From Monoplex corrugatus (lineage: Eukaryota > Mollusca > Gastropoda > Littorinimorpha > Ranellidae): 64,000 nucleotides of DNA. Every line of letters starts with the position of its first letter. The first letter of the stretch is position 1. A model generated the notes under the pieces. The model did no database searches. It was given only the letters and a program-made list of their open reading frames with translations, and was not told where the DNA came from. Positions 1 to 10,862 of the stretch are shown here, piece by piece. The stretch covers positions 23,194,986 to 23,258,985 of the forward strand of contig JAPXFY010000015.1 of the NCBI GenBank assembly GCA_030674185.1. The letters are read 5' to 3'. A program made the translations under genes and the position numbers.

Positions 1-72
1 ATGGTCAGCAGAGCGCTTCACAAGCTTACACACGACATTTTCGAATGTTTTCTTAGAACCTCGAGCATTAAA

Positions 73-175
73 AGTTTCAGTTTCAGTTTCTCAAGATGAC
101 GTCTTCGCGCTCGGAATGAATTCCATATGCGCTAACATCACATGCGCCATGTGAAGAAGATCCAGAGTGACCACG
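73..175. repeat. Probable interspersed repeat fragment (GTTTCAGTTTCAGTTTCTC motif)
   Basis: A block with a triplicated GTTTCA motif followed by a tract I associate, from memory, with a repeat common in marine snail sequences. Only one copy is seen here, so it cannot be confirmed internally. Confidence 0.3.
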
Positions 176-334
176 GCACAAACCTTTTGGCCAGGTCCTG
201 GGGTCTTACCTAGATAGTTCCATAACCCTGGGGTCGTAGGGAAGTGAGGTGGTAGAGACTTTAACTTTTCCTAGGGCCAGCACCACGAGGGCGGCACCCA
301 TCCCCTCTCACACGCTTGAAATTCATATTCATAT

Positions 335-505
335 TTACATTTTTTTTACCAAAACTTGAGAAAGACAAGAAGACTAATTGGTCTTCAGGGGGAGGGACCT
401 GGGAAATCAACGTATCTCTCCAATGTTTACTTTAACCAATGCCCTGTTCTTCAGGATTTTCAACTGCCATGGGATCTTTAGCGTGCTCAGCCAAAGTTCT
501 ATATA
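335..505 (-). repeat. SINE family T, partial copy
   Basis: Shares the block with a T-run, AAGA(A)GG(C/T)TAATTGGTCTTC, CTATCTCTCCAATG and GGGATCT with copies at 1575-1925 and 20530-20835, and in the opposite orientation at 6215-6400. The T-run at the left end is the A-rich tail seen from the other strand. Confidence 0.6.
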
Positions 506-604
506 CAGGATTGTAAATCAGAGTAAAGAAAAGTGGAAATTTGTTTCACGTTTCACAGTAAATAGATTGCATTGTTCCGCATGAAGAAAAACAAAAGCAG
601 AAAA

Positions 605-625
605 CAACACACACACACAAACACA

Positions 626-701
<76 letters not shown>

Positions 702-737
702 CACACGCACACACACACACGACTACACACACACAAC

Positions 738-775
<38 letters not shown>

Positions 776-803
776 ACCCACACACACACACACGCACACA
801 CAA
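605..803. repeat. (AC)n microsatellite, interrupted
   Basis: About 200 bases of AC dinucleotides broken by short AAC, CCAC and CGCAC interruptions. All long ORFs across it are low-complexity translation artefacts. Confidence 0.95.
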
Positions 804-1055
804 AAGCCAAAGAATATTGGGGACAATGCGATGTCTTCCTATACTGTTACCAGTGACCGGTGAGCAGAGTTTACATCCAGACTAGTATGAAATTGTAGTA
901 AAATATTGAAACGCTAATCAGATAGGCTTAGTACCAAAAAAGAAAAAAAAAGAAAGAGTTTAAAAAGTTAGGCACAATTCATGTCTGGAAATATCTAAGC
1001 ACGCGCGCTAGTGCTCACGAGGGAGAGTTACATGTGCACGCATGACCCCCTAAAT

Positions 1056-1059
<4 letters not shown>

Positions 1060-1135
<76 letters not shown>

Positions 1136-1165
1136 CTCTCTCTCTCTCACTATACACACACACAA

Positions 1166-1192
<27 letters not shown>
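1060..1192. repeat. (AC)n-(CT)n-(AC)n compound microsatellite
   Basis: AC tract, then a CT tract at 1132-1148, then AC again, followed by an AT-rich (TA)n run at 1200-1235. Confidence 0.95.
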
Positions 1193-1196
<4 letters not shown>

Positions 1197-1237
1197 ATAA
1201 TATATAATATAATATATATATATATATATATATTATT

Positions 1238-1533
1238 ATTAAAGCTTGATGGAGCCAGACACAAGTAGATCACTCATAAGGAAGATTAGGAAAAACAGGC
1301 AACATTTATAGGCCATTTTATGAGGAAGGGGGATTTGGAGCACCTGGTCACAACGGGAAAGCTGGAGGGAAAGAGAGCACCAGGTAGACCCAGGGAGAAA
1401 ATGCTGGATGGACTTGCAGGGTGGCTGGGGATGAGGAGGGTGGGGGAGATGCTAGGGGCAACTAAAGATAGAGACAGATGGAAGTCCATGATCGCCAATG
1501 CCATGCGGCAGTGCACCTGATGATGATGATGAT
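1238..1533 (+). mobile_element. RTE-like LINE family A, 3' end fragment
   Basis: Reads MRKGDLEHLVTTGKLEGKRA then PGRPREKMLDGLAGW, and ends with the C-terminal ANAMRQCT and a (GAT)n tail. It aligns to 39960-40265 of the full-length copy. It is 5'-truncated in the last 300 bases, as is common for target-primed insertions. The insertion lies in TA-rich DNA, so target-site duplications cannot be defined. Confidence 0.85.
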
Positions 1534-1574
1534 ATATATAGTATATATATTATATATAATTGCAACCTTTTAGC

Positions 1575-1925
1575 GCTATTATTTTTTTTTGGCAAGACTT
1601 CAGAAGGCCAAGAAGGCAAACTGGGTTTCAAGGTGAGGGGACCGGGGAAATAAACCTTTCACTCCAACATTTTTGTACCAGGGCAACCGGATGAATGGCC
1701 TAATCTTCACGATTCTAAACTGCTGTGGTATCTTTAAGCGTGCACAGGTCAGAAGGCACACGGATCCGACACGTTTTTTCGTCCCCTCTCCGAAGGAGTA
1801 GACATTCAGTTTGAGTCTCTGATCGAGTTGAGGAGAAAAGTCGAGGCCTCAACGGGAAACGAACCCTGAAAGCTCGATTTTACTTAATGGCAAGCGGACG
1901 TCTGAACCACTCTGCCAGTTACTTG
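1575..1925 (-). repeat. tRNA-derived SINE family T, near-complete copy
   Basis: Read on the minus strand, it starts with a tRNA Ser/Leu-like head: box A-like GCAGAGTGGTTCAGACG and box B-like GGGTTCGTTTCCC about 45 bases later. A body follows that is shared with three other copies, and then an A-rich tail. A pol III promoter is inferred from these boxes. Confidence 0.6.
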
Positions 1926-1976
1926 AGGAACCCACGAAACATGAACGAGCAAACTTACGAAAATTCTATGAGGATG

Positions 1977-1983
<7 letters not shown>

Positions 1984-2070
<87 letters not shown>

Positions 2071-2072
2071 CA
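1984..2072. repeat. (AC)n microsatellite
   Basis: Nearly pure AC tract with one CC interruption. Confidence 0.95.
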
Positions 2073-2089
2073 TGCACAAACGTCGCCCT

Positions 2090-2203
2090 CATCATGTGCC
2101 CTGCCGCCTGGCATTGGCGATCATGGCCCTCCATACAAATCTATCCTTTGTTGCTGCAAGCACATCTCCCACCTTCTCTGTCTTCATGTACTCCGCAAGT
2201 CTA
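2090..2203 (-). mobile_element. RTE-like LINE family A, short 3' fragment
   Basis: The complement carries the last about 110 bases of family A (CATGGCATTGGCGATCATGG-type 3' end with CATCAT tail). It sits 20 bases from the preceding AC tract. Confidence 0.7.
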
Positions 2204-3190
2204 ATATGCACACATGTACACAAATATTAGCAAACGAACACACACAGAGAACCACACTTTGACACATACACGTGTTTGTACAGGGCTGAAGCAAAATCTG
2301 CACTCGGATTTCTATACAAAAAAATCAGCAAGCCTACTTACAACTGTCGCAGAATGAGTGCAGGCATGATTCATATCGCACTGAGGACCAGGTGTGTCCA
2401 TAGCACTTGCATTTATAGATTTATTTTGTAAGCATTATGATAGGATCAAATATTCTATGTTTTGACATTTTGATGAACACCAAACATAGTTTTGTGACAG
2501 TTTAATGTTAAAAGTATTTTTCATTAACTGTTCTTTGAAATTCCAAAAGTTAAGGACGCAATACCATTTCTACATAGAAACGTTCAATACAGTCTCTTGT
2601 ATTATTACACCATGTACAAGTTATCGTAGTTGCTATACCCATTGCGTTTAAAATGATGTTGGAGCGCTAATTAGATGAACTATTTTTAATTGAAACCAGT
2701 TTAGTTAATTTACAAATTCTTAGAAAAGCTTTTCCCATGAAACATACGCATAGTTTCTCTGATCACTTTGGGCCACAACCTGGTTGATCAAACTTGATCT
2801 TTTCTTCATAGTAAAGTTTTACCCCCTTTTGTACACTCATGAGTCTTAATGCAGTAGACGCATTCAATATCATTACTTTAGAAGTTGTTGTTCATTCTAT
2901 GATTGTCTTCGCTTCAGGTCAAGTTTTATTTCAACTGACCCTTCTTTGAGGTTAGTGACTTGAGAAGCAAACCAACCATATTTTCTGATTTCAGTAACTT
3001 TGTATACAAAAAAACTACGTAGAATGGTTTGACCATGTTAATGTAGGCTTGTGCGACTTGCATTTGCAGCGTTTGTGTTTCTCGCTATCAAAAGACTTGT
3101 AGCGCATTCTCTGTTGAATGTGCAAAGAAGTTCACTCGAGCAAAGCAATTTTGACAAATTATAGCAGTCCGCCACGTAGGTTTTACTGAA
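2204..3190. other. No recognisable gene
   Basis: AT-rich DNA with no long frame and no repeat that I can match elsewhere in the window, apart from a 13-base direct repeat copy at 3138-3150 (see hairpin). Confidence 0.6.
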
Positions 3191-3473
3191 TCCATTAGTC
3201 ATTATTACTTTATAACACCTACACGTATGGAAACACTGTATGCACCATTGTTTACACTTACTTGTGTCGTAGCGCTGTCGCCGTGACCCGGCCTCATCGG
3301 CGACTGACTGTGTTACTGCTGAGAGGGGAGCGAGGCAGCCGTGAGCGAAACTCGTATCCGTTTGTTGTGTCCAAACTCACGGCGACAGCGCTACGACACA
3401 AGTAAGTGTAAACAATGGTGCATACAGTGATTCCATACGTGTAGGTGTTATAAAAATAATAATGACTAATGGA
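3191..3473. mobile_element. Hairpin (fold-back/MITE-like) element with about 97-bp inverted arms
   Basis: Arms 3191-3286 and 3376-3473 are reverse complements with only about one or two mismatches and one short indel. They begin TCCATTAGTCATTATTA and end near CGCTGTCGCCGTGA. The 89-base GC-richer loop has no coding frame. A 13-base direct repeat GAGCAAAGCAATT lies at 3138-3150 and 3472-3484, but it does not abut the left arm. It could be a MITE, a fold-back transposon or an inverted duplication. Confidence 0.7.
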
Positions 3474-3649
3474 GCAAAGCAATTCCTTTTGTTAGTTTGT
3501 AGACTCTTTTAGAACTTCACATGAACAAATCAATTTCATCAGTGAAAGGACGGGAGCAGTTTTTTTTCCTCCCACGTAAAAGTTTATGTTCAGGTTTGTT
3601 TTCAAACCCCCTGATGTGATGAACTGGATGGAGCGATAGATGCCAGGGG

Positions 3650-3805
3650 ATCTATCCCCGGATTACATTCATGAAAGCATTGCTATGTGTACTTAATTTT
3701 CTTTTCCAAATTTTTCCACAGTGAGGCCTTGTGTACGTTTTGAAATGGTTACAGCCCTGATAGGGCTCTGTGCTGTCGGCTGGGCTTTAAACAAAAGTAA
3801 CACAG
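3650..3805 (+). repeat. SINE family S, copy 1
   Basis: Ends with TACAGCCCTGATAGGGCTC then GGCTGGGCTTTAAAC, preceded by TACTTAATTTTCTTTTCCA. The same ordered blocks recur at 7510-7665, 17110-17172 and 50480-50660. Confidence 0.6.
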
Positions 3806-3934
3806 ATGGATCCTAAGTCTGATGAAGCTGTTGCTACTGCTGCCTTCTCTTCTCCTATTCCTGTTAGTTAAATTTTCAAAACTTATTCCCTCTGACAGTT
3901 CCAGCTTTGCTTCTAAACTGACTGCTTTGGTTTT

Positions 3935-4410
3935 GTTTAGTTTAGTTTAGTTTAGTAATAGGGACATAATACATTAGCCGTTTGGCTATTTCAAGTCCCA
4001 TCATTTTTCTTTTTCTTTTCTTATACTCGTAGTCAAGGTCTGTCGTACGCCCAGTTTTTTGATGATTCATTCATCATATTCGTATTTAAGTTCAATGTAA
4101 TGTTTCCAATGGTCAAGCTGGTTTTTAAACGAGTTTGTGTTTTGTGCTCTTTTAATTTCGTTTGGTAATTTATTCCATACATGTGCAATTCTATTTGTAA
4201 AATAAAACTTTCTAATGTTAGTCTTGCAATATTCTATAAATATTTTATCAGTATTATTTCTTGTTTTGTCATAATTTGTCAGTTTGAAAAATTCTGTTCT
4301 ATCTACGTCATCTATATTGTTAAAAATCTTGAAACTTTGGATCAGATCTCCCCTCATTCTTCTTGCTTTTAAACTGGGTAAATTGAGTAATTCTAATCTT
4401 TCTCTATATG
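3935..4410 (-). mobile_element. LINE 3' end (CR1-like RT C-terminus)
   Basis: The minus frame at 4067-4357 reads MRGDLIQSFKIFNNID, then NIRKFYFTNRIAHVWNKLP, then NSFKNQLDHW. This is the typical C-terminal block of CR1/jockey-type RT proteins. Beyond the stop, the 3' region ends in a (TAAAC)n-type tail at 3937-3957. It is 5'-truncated inside the RT C-terminus. Confidence 0.75.
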
Positions 4411-4417
4411 AATAATT

Positions 4418-5060
4418 TTGAAAACCATGGCACTAAAAATGGTGTCCAAATCCAAACACAAAAATGTCCTTATTTTTTCAGACTCCCTTTCCACTTTGCA
4501 GGCAATTGCTGGTCGAAACATCAGTCACCCAGAGCTTCAGAAATGTTGTGAACTTCTTTTATCTCTTACAAGTGAAGTTACAACATTATTTCTGCCTGGG
4601 TTCCTCGCCACTTTGGTATTTGAGACAATGACAAGGCTAACTGCCTTGCCAAGAATACCGCAAAGGAAAAGATGTCTAAATCCTTCTTTCCTTACACAGA
4701 CCAGAAAGCCAAATTATAAACTTATGTGAAAAATCTCTTACAGGAGGACGGTAACAAGCAGACAGACAAGAAACTTATCCAAACTCACCCCAACCCTAAA
4801 CAGATTCGCCCATCTGTTCCAGGGAGTCGTAGGAAGGAGGCAGTGTTATGTAGGTGACACAAGGTCTCACATCCTACACTACCTCAAATCTTTTAAAGAA
4901 ATGAAGAAGCACAATGGTGTGCACCATGTGGCGAGCCACTCAGCATTAAACACCTTATTGAGTGCTTGGATTTGCACGGTACACAGTGGAATCTTTAAAG
5001 GATCTGTTCAGAGATGTTTCTGCAAATTCCAAGTTTTTACACAGGTCAACAGATTTCACC
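4418..5060 (+). mobile_element. I/jockey-type LINE 3' fragment with RNase H remnant
   Basis: The frame KNVLIFSDSLSTLQAI carries the RNase H D-S motif. Further frames give a PGF/H-type region and NDKAD-like residues, then ECL-type cysteine/histidine residues (CAPCGEPLSIKHLIECLDL) typical after RNase H. Several frameshifts and stops show it is dead. Confidence 0.65.
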
Positions 5061-5630
5061 TGATATGATCATATGCATAGGAAAGATTGTCAACTGCATT
5101 TTAGACTTAAAAGGATAACTGTGAGCTTGGTTTTAAATAGTTGTCTTTTTCATTAAAGTTGGGAGTTTCTCTGGATGCATCAGCATCATTTTTATTTGCA
5201 GTGTCCAACATCTCTTGATCCATTTCTCTTAAGGGAAATATATTACGAGATGCTGAATACTCCGAGACATGGCTTCTGGGATGGGATGCATGTTGTCACT
5301 ATTTCAGTTAAAAAACTCCCCATTCTTGGATCCACCAAAGTCATGTTCTTTCCGTGCCCCATATCATCAAAGACTCAGCAATCCTCCTTGAATTCCATGG
5401 AGAGGCTTCAATACTGCTCCAAGAAAGCCAACTTTTTGAAGCATCTGTCTTAAGCACGTCGTTGACGTTCCCCATCCCCTGGTTTTTTGTTTTGTTTTTG
5501 TTTGTGTGTGTGTGTTTTATTTCTGTTTTTGTTTTGTCTTTGATTTTTCTTTTGAGGGTGGGTAGACCTGCAAGCTCTGGACAGGTAGTCAGCTGGACAC
5601 CTTCGAAGATCCACGCCCACATGAGTCATT
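5061..5630. other. No recognisable gene
   Basis: Short unrelated frames only; a T/G-rich patch lies at 5479-5550. Nothing supports a gene. Confidence 0.5.
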
Positions 5631-6119
5631 ATGACACACCCTTCGAAGATAGCGAGTGAGAATTTACTGACAGCGTTGATCAAGTCTGGAGTTAGAAACG
5701 CCTCGATGAGCCTGGGTTTAGCACCAGACAGCAGCTTCATTGTGGGCATATTCCTTTTGATGCTTTGCAGATATGATGATCAGGTTTGCAGACATGATGA
5801 TCAGGTTTGCAGACATGATGATCAGGAGAGAAAAATGTTGGTTCTTAGTCATGGGCGATCAGACAGATGTCTCCTGTCTCAAATCAACCAGTGTGGTGTG
5901 AAGAAGTTGCATCATAAATACGTCCTGCAATACTCGTGTTTCCCAGGATACATATGTTTGGCCAGGTTGGTGATCTGTGAAGCATCCTACAGATTCTTAA
6001 AAGATGGCCAGTTACTGACTGTTCAAACCGATGGACCGCCATTCTTTGTTCTTCCCAAGGAAATTCTACACATTGTATGTGGCACTAAGATTCTTGTGAT
6101 AACTGCCTTTGGTAAATAA
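5631..6119 (+). CDS. Unidentified 162-residue open frame
   Basis: Open from 5631 to a TAA at 6117-6119. Residues about 46-65 are three copies of a CRHDDQV-like heptad, caused by a 21-base tandem repeat at 5765-5828. The rest has no motif I recognise (for example SRFLKDG-like and VCGTKILVITAFGK). No flanking splice sites or poly(A) signal stand out. It may be chance, or part of an old repeat. Confidence 0.2.
   Translation: MTHPSKIASENLLTALIKSGVRNASMSLGLAPDSSFIVGIFLLMLCRYDDQVCRHDDQVCRHDDQERKMLVLSHGRSDRCLLSQINQCGVKKLHHKYVLQYSCFPGYICLARLVICEASYRFLKDGQLLTVQTDGPPFFVLPKEILHIVCGTKILVITAFGK
5765..5828. repeat. Three-copy 21-bp tandem repeat
   Basis: GCAGACATGATGATCAGGTTT-type unit repeated three times with one substitution in the first copy. 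Confidence 0.85.
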
Positions 6120-6214
6120 CTTTATTACTCTGACATCTGTTTCACTTATCAAATTATAAGTGATTATCAGTTGATATTTGCATTTACGACACTCATCAAC
6201 TTTGGGCAGTCCTT

Positions 6215-6400
6215 CTTACAAAAGTCACCATCTTTAGTCCAATGTAACCTAACTGCTATTCCCTGTAGTACTAGATCACATCTTTGGAGGGAGAGAGGGG
6301 TCATTGGAGCTAATGGAGAGATAGGTTCATTTCTCAGGTCCCACCCCTTGAGGTCCAATTAGCCTTCTTACCTTTCTGAAGTCCTGGTTTAAAAATTGTA
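6215..6400 (+). repeat. SINE family T, reverse-oriented partial copy
   Basis: The complement reads CAAGGGGTGGGACCTGAGAA and CCTATCTCTCCATTAG, matching the bodies of the copies at 335, 1575 and 20530. The tail side is to the right (GGTTTAAAAATTG). Confidence 0.6.
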
Positions 6401-6466
6401 TGTGACAGAGAAGATGACAACTTAGGTCGAACAGACGTGAGTGTACCCTAGCTCAGCATCCTGTTC

Positions 6467-6540
6467 GTTCGTTCGTTATTTCTATTAACAGCTATTCACA
6501 TATGTGTTTTTAGACGACCAGCATCCTGTTGTGTGTGTTG
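6467..6540 (-). mobile_element. LINE 3'-end module ((GAAC)n tail, AC/TG side)
   Basis: (GTTC)n followed by a short body ending TTAGACGACC and then a TG tract. It has the same layout as 28664-28718. Confidence 0.45.
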
Positions 6541-6789
6541 TGTGTATGTGTGTGTATGAATGTGTGTGTGTGTGTGTGTGAATGTGTGTGTGTGTGTAGT
6601 GTGTGTGTAGGGTGTGTGTGTGATGTGTGTGTATGTGTGTATGTGTGTGTTGTGTGTGTGTTGTGTGTGTGTGTGTGTATGTGTGGTGTGTGTATGTGTG
6701 TGTATGAGTGTGTGTGTATGTGTGTGTATGAGTGTGTGTGTGTATGAGTGTGTGTGTGTGTGTGTATGATGTGTGTGTGTGTGTGTGTG

Positions 6790-6833
<44 letters not shown>

Positions 6834-6862
6834 TGTGTTGTGTGTGTGTGTGTGTGTGTGTG
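6530..6862. repeat. (TG)n microsatellite, interrupted
   Basis: About 330 bases of TG with TATG, TAGG and GAATG interruptions. Confidence 0.95.
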
Positions 6863-7099
6863 AGACACAGGGAGGATGACGGCTTGGGTCAGGGCTCACA
6901 CGTTTAAATCCTTAATTGTAGACACATCTGAAAGATATGTCTTGACTTTAGGTGAGCTTCACTCACTCCCTCCCCCTCCCCGTTTTTGTATGTTTAAATG
7001 TACTAAGTAATGTTTATACATTTATATTCAGGTTTGTCAATTTAATTCCTCTGGTGATAAATTGGTTGAATGGTCAACGGTTGGATCATATCTTTAGAT

Positions 7100-7500
7100 C
7101 ATCATTATCATGTGCCTTCACGCTTGGATTGGCGAACATAGCCTTCCATACAAGTCTATTTTTAGCCACTGCAATCATATTTCGTACCCTTTCTGTCCTC
7201 ATGCACTCCGCAAAACCATCCAATATTTTCTCCCTGGGTCTACCTGGTGCTCTTTTTTCCTCCAGATTTGACTAGGTGCTCAAATTTCTCTTTCCTCATA
7301 ATACATCCTATAAATGGTGCTTGTCTTTTATTAATCTTCTTCATTGATATTCTTTTTGCGCCTCTTTCAAGACTGTAGTTTGTTTCTTTGCTGTCCATGG
7401 AACTCAATGTTCTTCTTAGAAACCACATTTCGATGCCTCAATCTTGTTCTGATTTTGCATGTTTATGGTCCATGCTTCACACCCGTACAGCATGACTAGA
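7100..7500 (-). mobile_element. RTE-like LINE family A, 3' fragment
   Basis: The complement encodes the family A C-terminal region (wording such as KFEHLVKSGGK and KETNYSLERGAKR), ending at a CATCATTATC tail at the left. It is 5'-truncated near 7500 and carries indels. Confidence 0.75.
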
Positions 7501-7509
7501 CATATGAAA

Positions 7510-7665
7510 AATCCTTAGATTATGTGCACGAATCCATTGATATGTTAATGTAATTTTTTTTCCAGTTCTTTTCAGGATGTCAGCGAGGTGTTGTGTGTGT
7601 CTTGAGTAGTAATAGCTCTGATATGACTCAGAGCAACTGGCTGGGCTTTAAACATCAACAATAAT
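7510..7665 (+). repeat. SINE family S, copy 2
   Basis: Contains TTTTTTTCCAGTTCTTTTC and CTGGCTGGGCTTTAAACATC followed by an AAT-rich tail. Confidence 0.6.
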
Positions 7666-7813
7666 AATATAATATTAATAACAGTAATATGATTATCTTA
7701 ATAATGCTAGTGATGTGGTTGAAATAGTTGTTTGCCATGAGAGACTCCTTTCCCCCTTCATTTTTTTAGAAGTAGGACACTCAGTATTTGAATGGTGAAT
7801 AGTTAACAGTGAA

Positions 7814-7816
<3 letters not shown>

Positions 7817-7891
<75 letters not shown>

Positions 7892-7916
7892 ATGTGTGTG
7901 TGTGTGTGTGTGTGTG

Positions 7917-7955
<39 letters not shown>

Positions 7956-7968
7956 GTGTGTGTGTTTG
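7817..7968. repeat. (TG)n microsatellite
   Basis: About 150 bases of TG with TATG and TTG interruptions. Confidence 0.95.
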
Positions 7969-8814
7969 CCCACTGATTCGCATGTGGTGCGAGGTGAGAG
8001 AGAGGAGAGCGTGGTTTCAAGATCACGTGACAACCTGTCTGTGTTAAAATCTTGTCGCACTCTTCTCTGACTGCTTGGCTGTTTATGACGTTTATCCAAG
8101 TTCTGTCTGTCTGGCTGTTGACGACTTGCTGAATTGAAGTGACTACTGGCTGGCTGGTTGACTGACTCACAGCACTTGAGTGGGCTCACAGTAAATATGT
8201 CTTATCAGATGCTTTGATATTAATGTTTTGTTTCCTTAACTTGAAAACAGATTCGTTCATTTTCCAAGTCGTTTTAGTAAGGCTTATTTCTGGGATTTTT
8301 TTTGTTCTCATTTCTTTCTGTTTCAATCTCATCCACCCTCTTCCCCCAAAAAGGAAGATTGTTTCATACCAACCAGAGAGAGATGTGTCAGCTTCTGTAT
8401 CCATTATGTTGTCTGTCTGTGACAAAAATTTACGAACATGATTTTCTCAATTCTTTGTGTGTTGACCTCTTAAATTTTTGGTCAAATATGTGGACTGCTC
8501 AGGAGTCTCAAAATATAAGGTGCCATGGTCAAGGTCATAAGGAAAAAAGTGTGAACAGCACTTTTCTGAGACAAAAAATAATTTAATTCCTGTTTCATTG
8601 TTTTGATATTCAACTATTTTCCCTCACTGCATGTTAAATTTTATTAAGTTTGAAGTTTGTTCAAGGTTGTGATGCCTCATATTCAAGGCCATCTACATGT
8701 TTCTGATTACCATATCTGAAACAGAAATTGTCAAAAAGTTAAGGAAATTTCTTTTTGAATAATCTTGCAAAACAAAAGTTGTTCTTTGTAATTAGATCTG
8801 ATTTTCTTCTTCTG
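7969..8814. other. No recognisable gene
   Basis: The frames here are short. The complement frames near 8186-8425 show no family motif. Confidence 0.5.
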
Positions 8815-9060
8815 TGTGTGTCAGTTGATGTACAACGGTTTGGCTTCAGTGGTGAAGAAAATATCAACACAATATAACAAAAGTCTGGTTTTCAGCATCT
8901 TCCATTTCTAACAGAAACTGAAGTTGAAGAAATGGATTGATACATATTGACAAGAACAGTTAGGTGTCACGATCCCGAACAGACTTTGTTTTAATGTATA
9001 CATCGAAAAAAGCTTCCTCGAATTTTTAAGGAATTTATTTTATGTTCAGGAGAAACAAAA
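8815..9060 (+). repeat. Interspersed repeat R4, copy 1
   Basis: Shares with 35380-35600 the ordered blocks GTCAGTTGATGT..C..CGGTTTGGC, ACAAAAGT.TG, CCTTCCA-like, GATACATAT, CGA and AATTTATTTT with intervening drift. Confidence 0.45.
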
Positions 9061-9896
9061 TCCTTTGTGACACATTCTCACAAAAGGCACAATAAGTCTC
9101 AGTTCAGGCATTTTTAGGTTTTGGTATCACTATAAAGTTTAGAATCTCAGCTTTCAAATGGTACTAAAGTTGAGTTTCAGGCTACAAAAACAAAAAACGT
9201 TATGGGCTTTCAAAGATGAGAGGGGTCAAGCCAGCCATTTTGAGGAAAAACAGTGTTTAAGAGAATAGGCCTGAATTGAAAAGGAATTGTCAGAAACTCC
9301 TTAGCAACAAGCATAAAATATCAACCAAATCAACTGAAATTCCATACTTCCCTTGTTTACTTAATTGTCCATCCATACAAAGCAACAAAAAGAAAAATAA
9401 ATTTAAGGAAAGCGTACTTTAATCACCAAAATATTATGGAACTTGTGAATATTTTGAAAGGAGAAGAAAACATTAAAACACAAAAAATGATACTTATCGA
9501 TTGAATTTGAATTTATTGAGTTAGGACATTTTGTAAAAGTGGTTATAAAGCATGAAAATGCAGAAAACTCAAAATCGACATATTGTCCCTGTTCAGAGTT
9601 TTCAGCCTACAGCAGCAGAAAGCCTCACCCGACTTATTGTACTTTTAGTCAGAGCGGGTCACATTTTCTCACGCCAGATCTGTAGTAGTAAAACTAATCC
9701 CAGCAGTGTGCAATGCAGAAAAAAAATGTCAATTGTCAACATAAACATGGCCGCTGTATCTTGTCTGCATTTTGAAGGGAGACCACGACTCACACGTGAA
9801 TTTGCTTTGAAGATCCTCTGCACCAGTGGAAGGGGTGTAAGATCTCATAGTTTTAATGAAAAATTTACATTTCGGCGCATTTTCCCAGGAAAAAAA
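9061..9896. other. No recognisable gene
   Basis: A 116-residue frame (9552-9902) has no recognisable motif and no splice context that I trust. Confidence 0.5.
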
Positions 9897-10011
9897 GAAT
9901 GATAATAATTGTAGTATTCACATGGCGCTAAATCGTGACAATTCAAATCAAAGCGCACACATGCACCAGACATACGCATGCGGTCAACGCAGACCACCTT
10001 ACAAGACGCAA

Positions 10012-10051
<40 letters not shown>

Positions 10052-10065
10052 CACACACACACACA

Positions 10066-10108
<43 letters not shown>

Positions 10109-10345
10109 CTCTCTCTCTCTCTCTCTGACAGAAAGATGCAGTTGCAGAATTCATTGTCAAGAAAAGAGGTGAATATTTAAAATGGATCTGAAAACAGAAA
10201 GGGCAGGTAATAGTTAAAGAGAGAATGGAAGTTTATTCCATACAGAAGGCCCTGAAACAGCAAAAGAATGCTGGCCGACAGTTGATAGTTTAAATCTAGG
10301 AACCTGAGGCGCTGAAGTCGGACAGAAGAGGGTGGAGGAGACAGT
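9897..10345 (-). mobile_element. CR1/L2-like LINE 3' end with internal AC microsatellite
   Basis: On the minus strand, 10345-10200 encodes a C-terminal block (SVGQHSFAVSGPSVWNKLP-like, followed by SVFRSILK). The 3' UTR then holds a CT/AC microsatellite (10014-10125). It ends in a segment resembling the end of the 26-kb CR1 (GCGC...ACTATTATC-like, AATAATTATC). It is 5'-truncated exactly where the family A LINE begins. Confidence 0.65.
10014..10125. repeat. (AC)n-(CT)n microsatellite within LINE 3' end
   Basis: AC tract with two interruptions, then a CT run at 10105-10125. Confidence 0.95.
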
Positions 10346-10469
10346 TGGACCTCATGGCCTTGGTACACAAAATGAAAGGGGAGAGAAACGTGTGGAATGG
10401 GCACAGATGAATGAGTTCATCGTAGGAAATACCTGGTTTGAGCAGCCTAACAGAAGGAAACAGACATAG

Positions 10470-10862
10470 ATGAGTCCAGGAGATAATACCAAAAATCAAA
10501 TTGACTATATCCTGAGCCATGAAAGATTTAAAAATTCTTTGCTGACAGCAAAAACACTACCTGGCGCAGATTGCAATAGTGATCACAATCCTGTAATGGG
10601 AAGATTTAGGCTGAAACTAAGGAAAAGAAGACAGACCAAAAGTAACATCAAACTAAATCTTCAACTCTTAAAGACAGATGAAGCGACGCGCAAAAAAATA
10701 AACGTACATGTTCAAAACAAATTCAGTGCTCTGGAAGACGTTGGTGACAGCGAAGAACAATGGACAAAGTTGAGAAACTCGATATGTGAAGCTTGTGAAG
10801 AAATCCCTAGAGTAGATAGAAAAACAACAAAGAACTGGCTGACAAAAGAAGTTAAGGCTTGA
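10470..10862 (+). pseudogene. Family A LINE endonuclease C-terminus remnant
   Basis: A 130-residue open piece with NTKNQIDYILSHERF and GADCNSDHNPVMGRF. These are the terminal D-x-I and S-D-H motifs of an apurinic-type endonuclease. The linker to RT follows and it ends at a TGA at 10860-10862. Confidence 0.7.

Noticed and set aside
518..856. Long frames of THTHTH / CVCVCV type here and at every AC/TG tract
   Set aside because: They are translations of dinucleotide repeats, open on all frames because the repeat has no stop codons.
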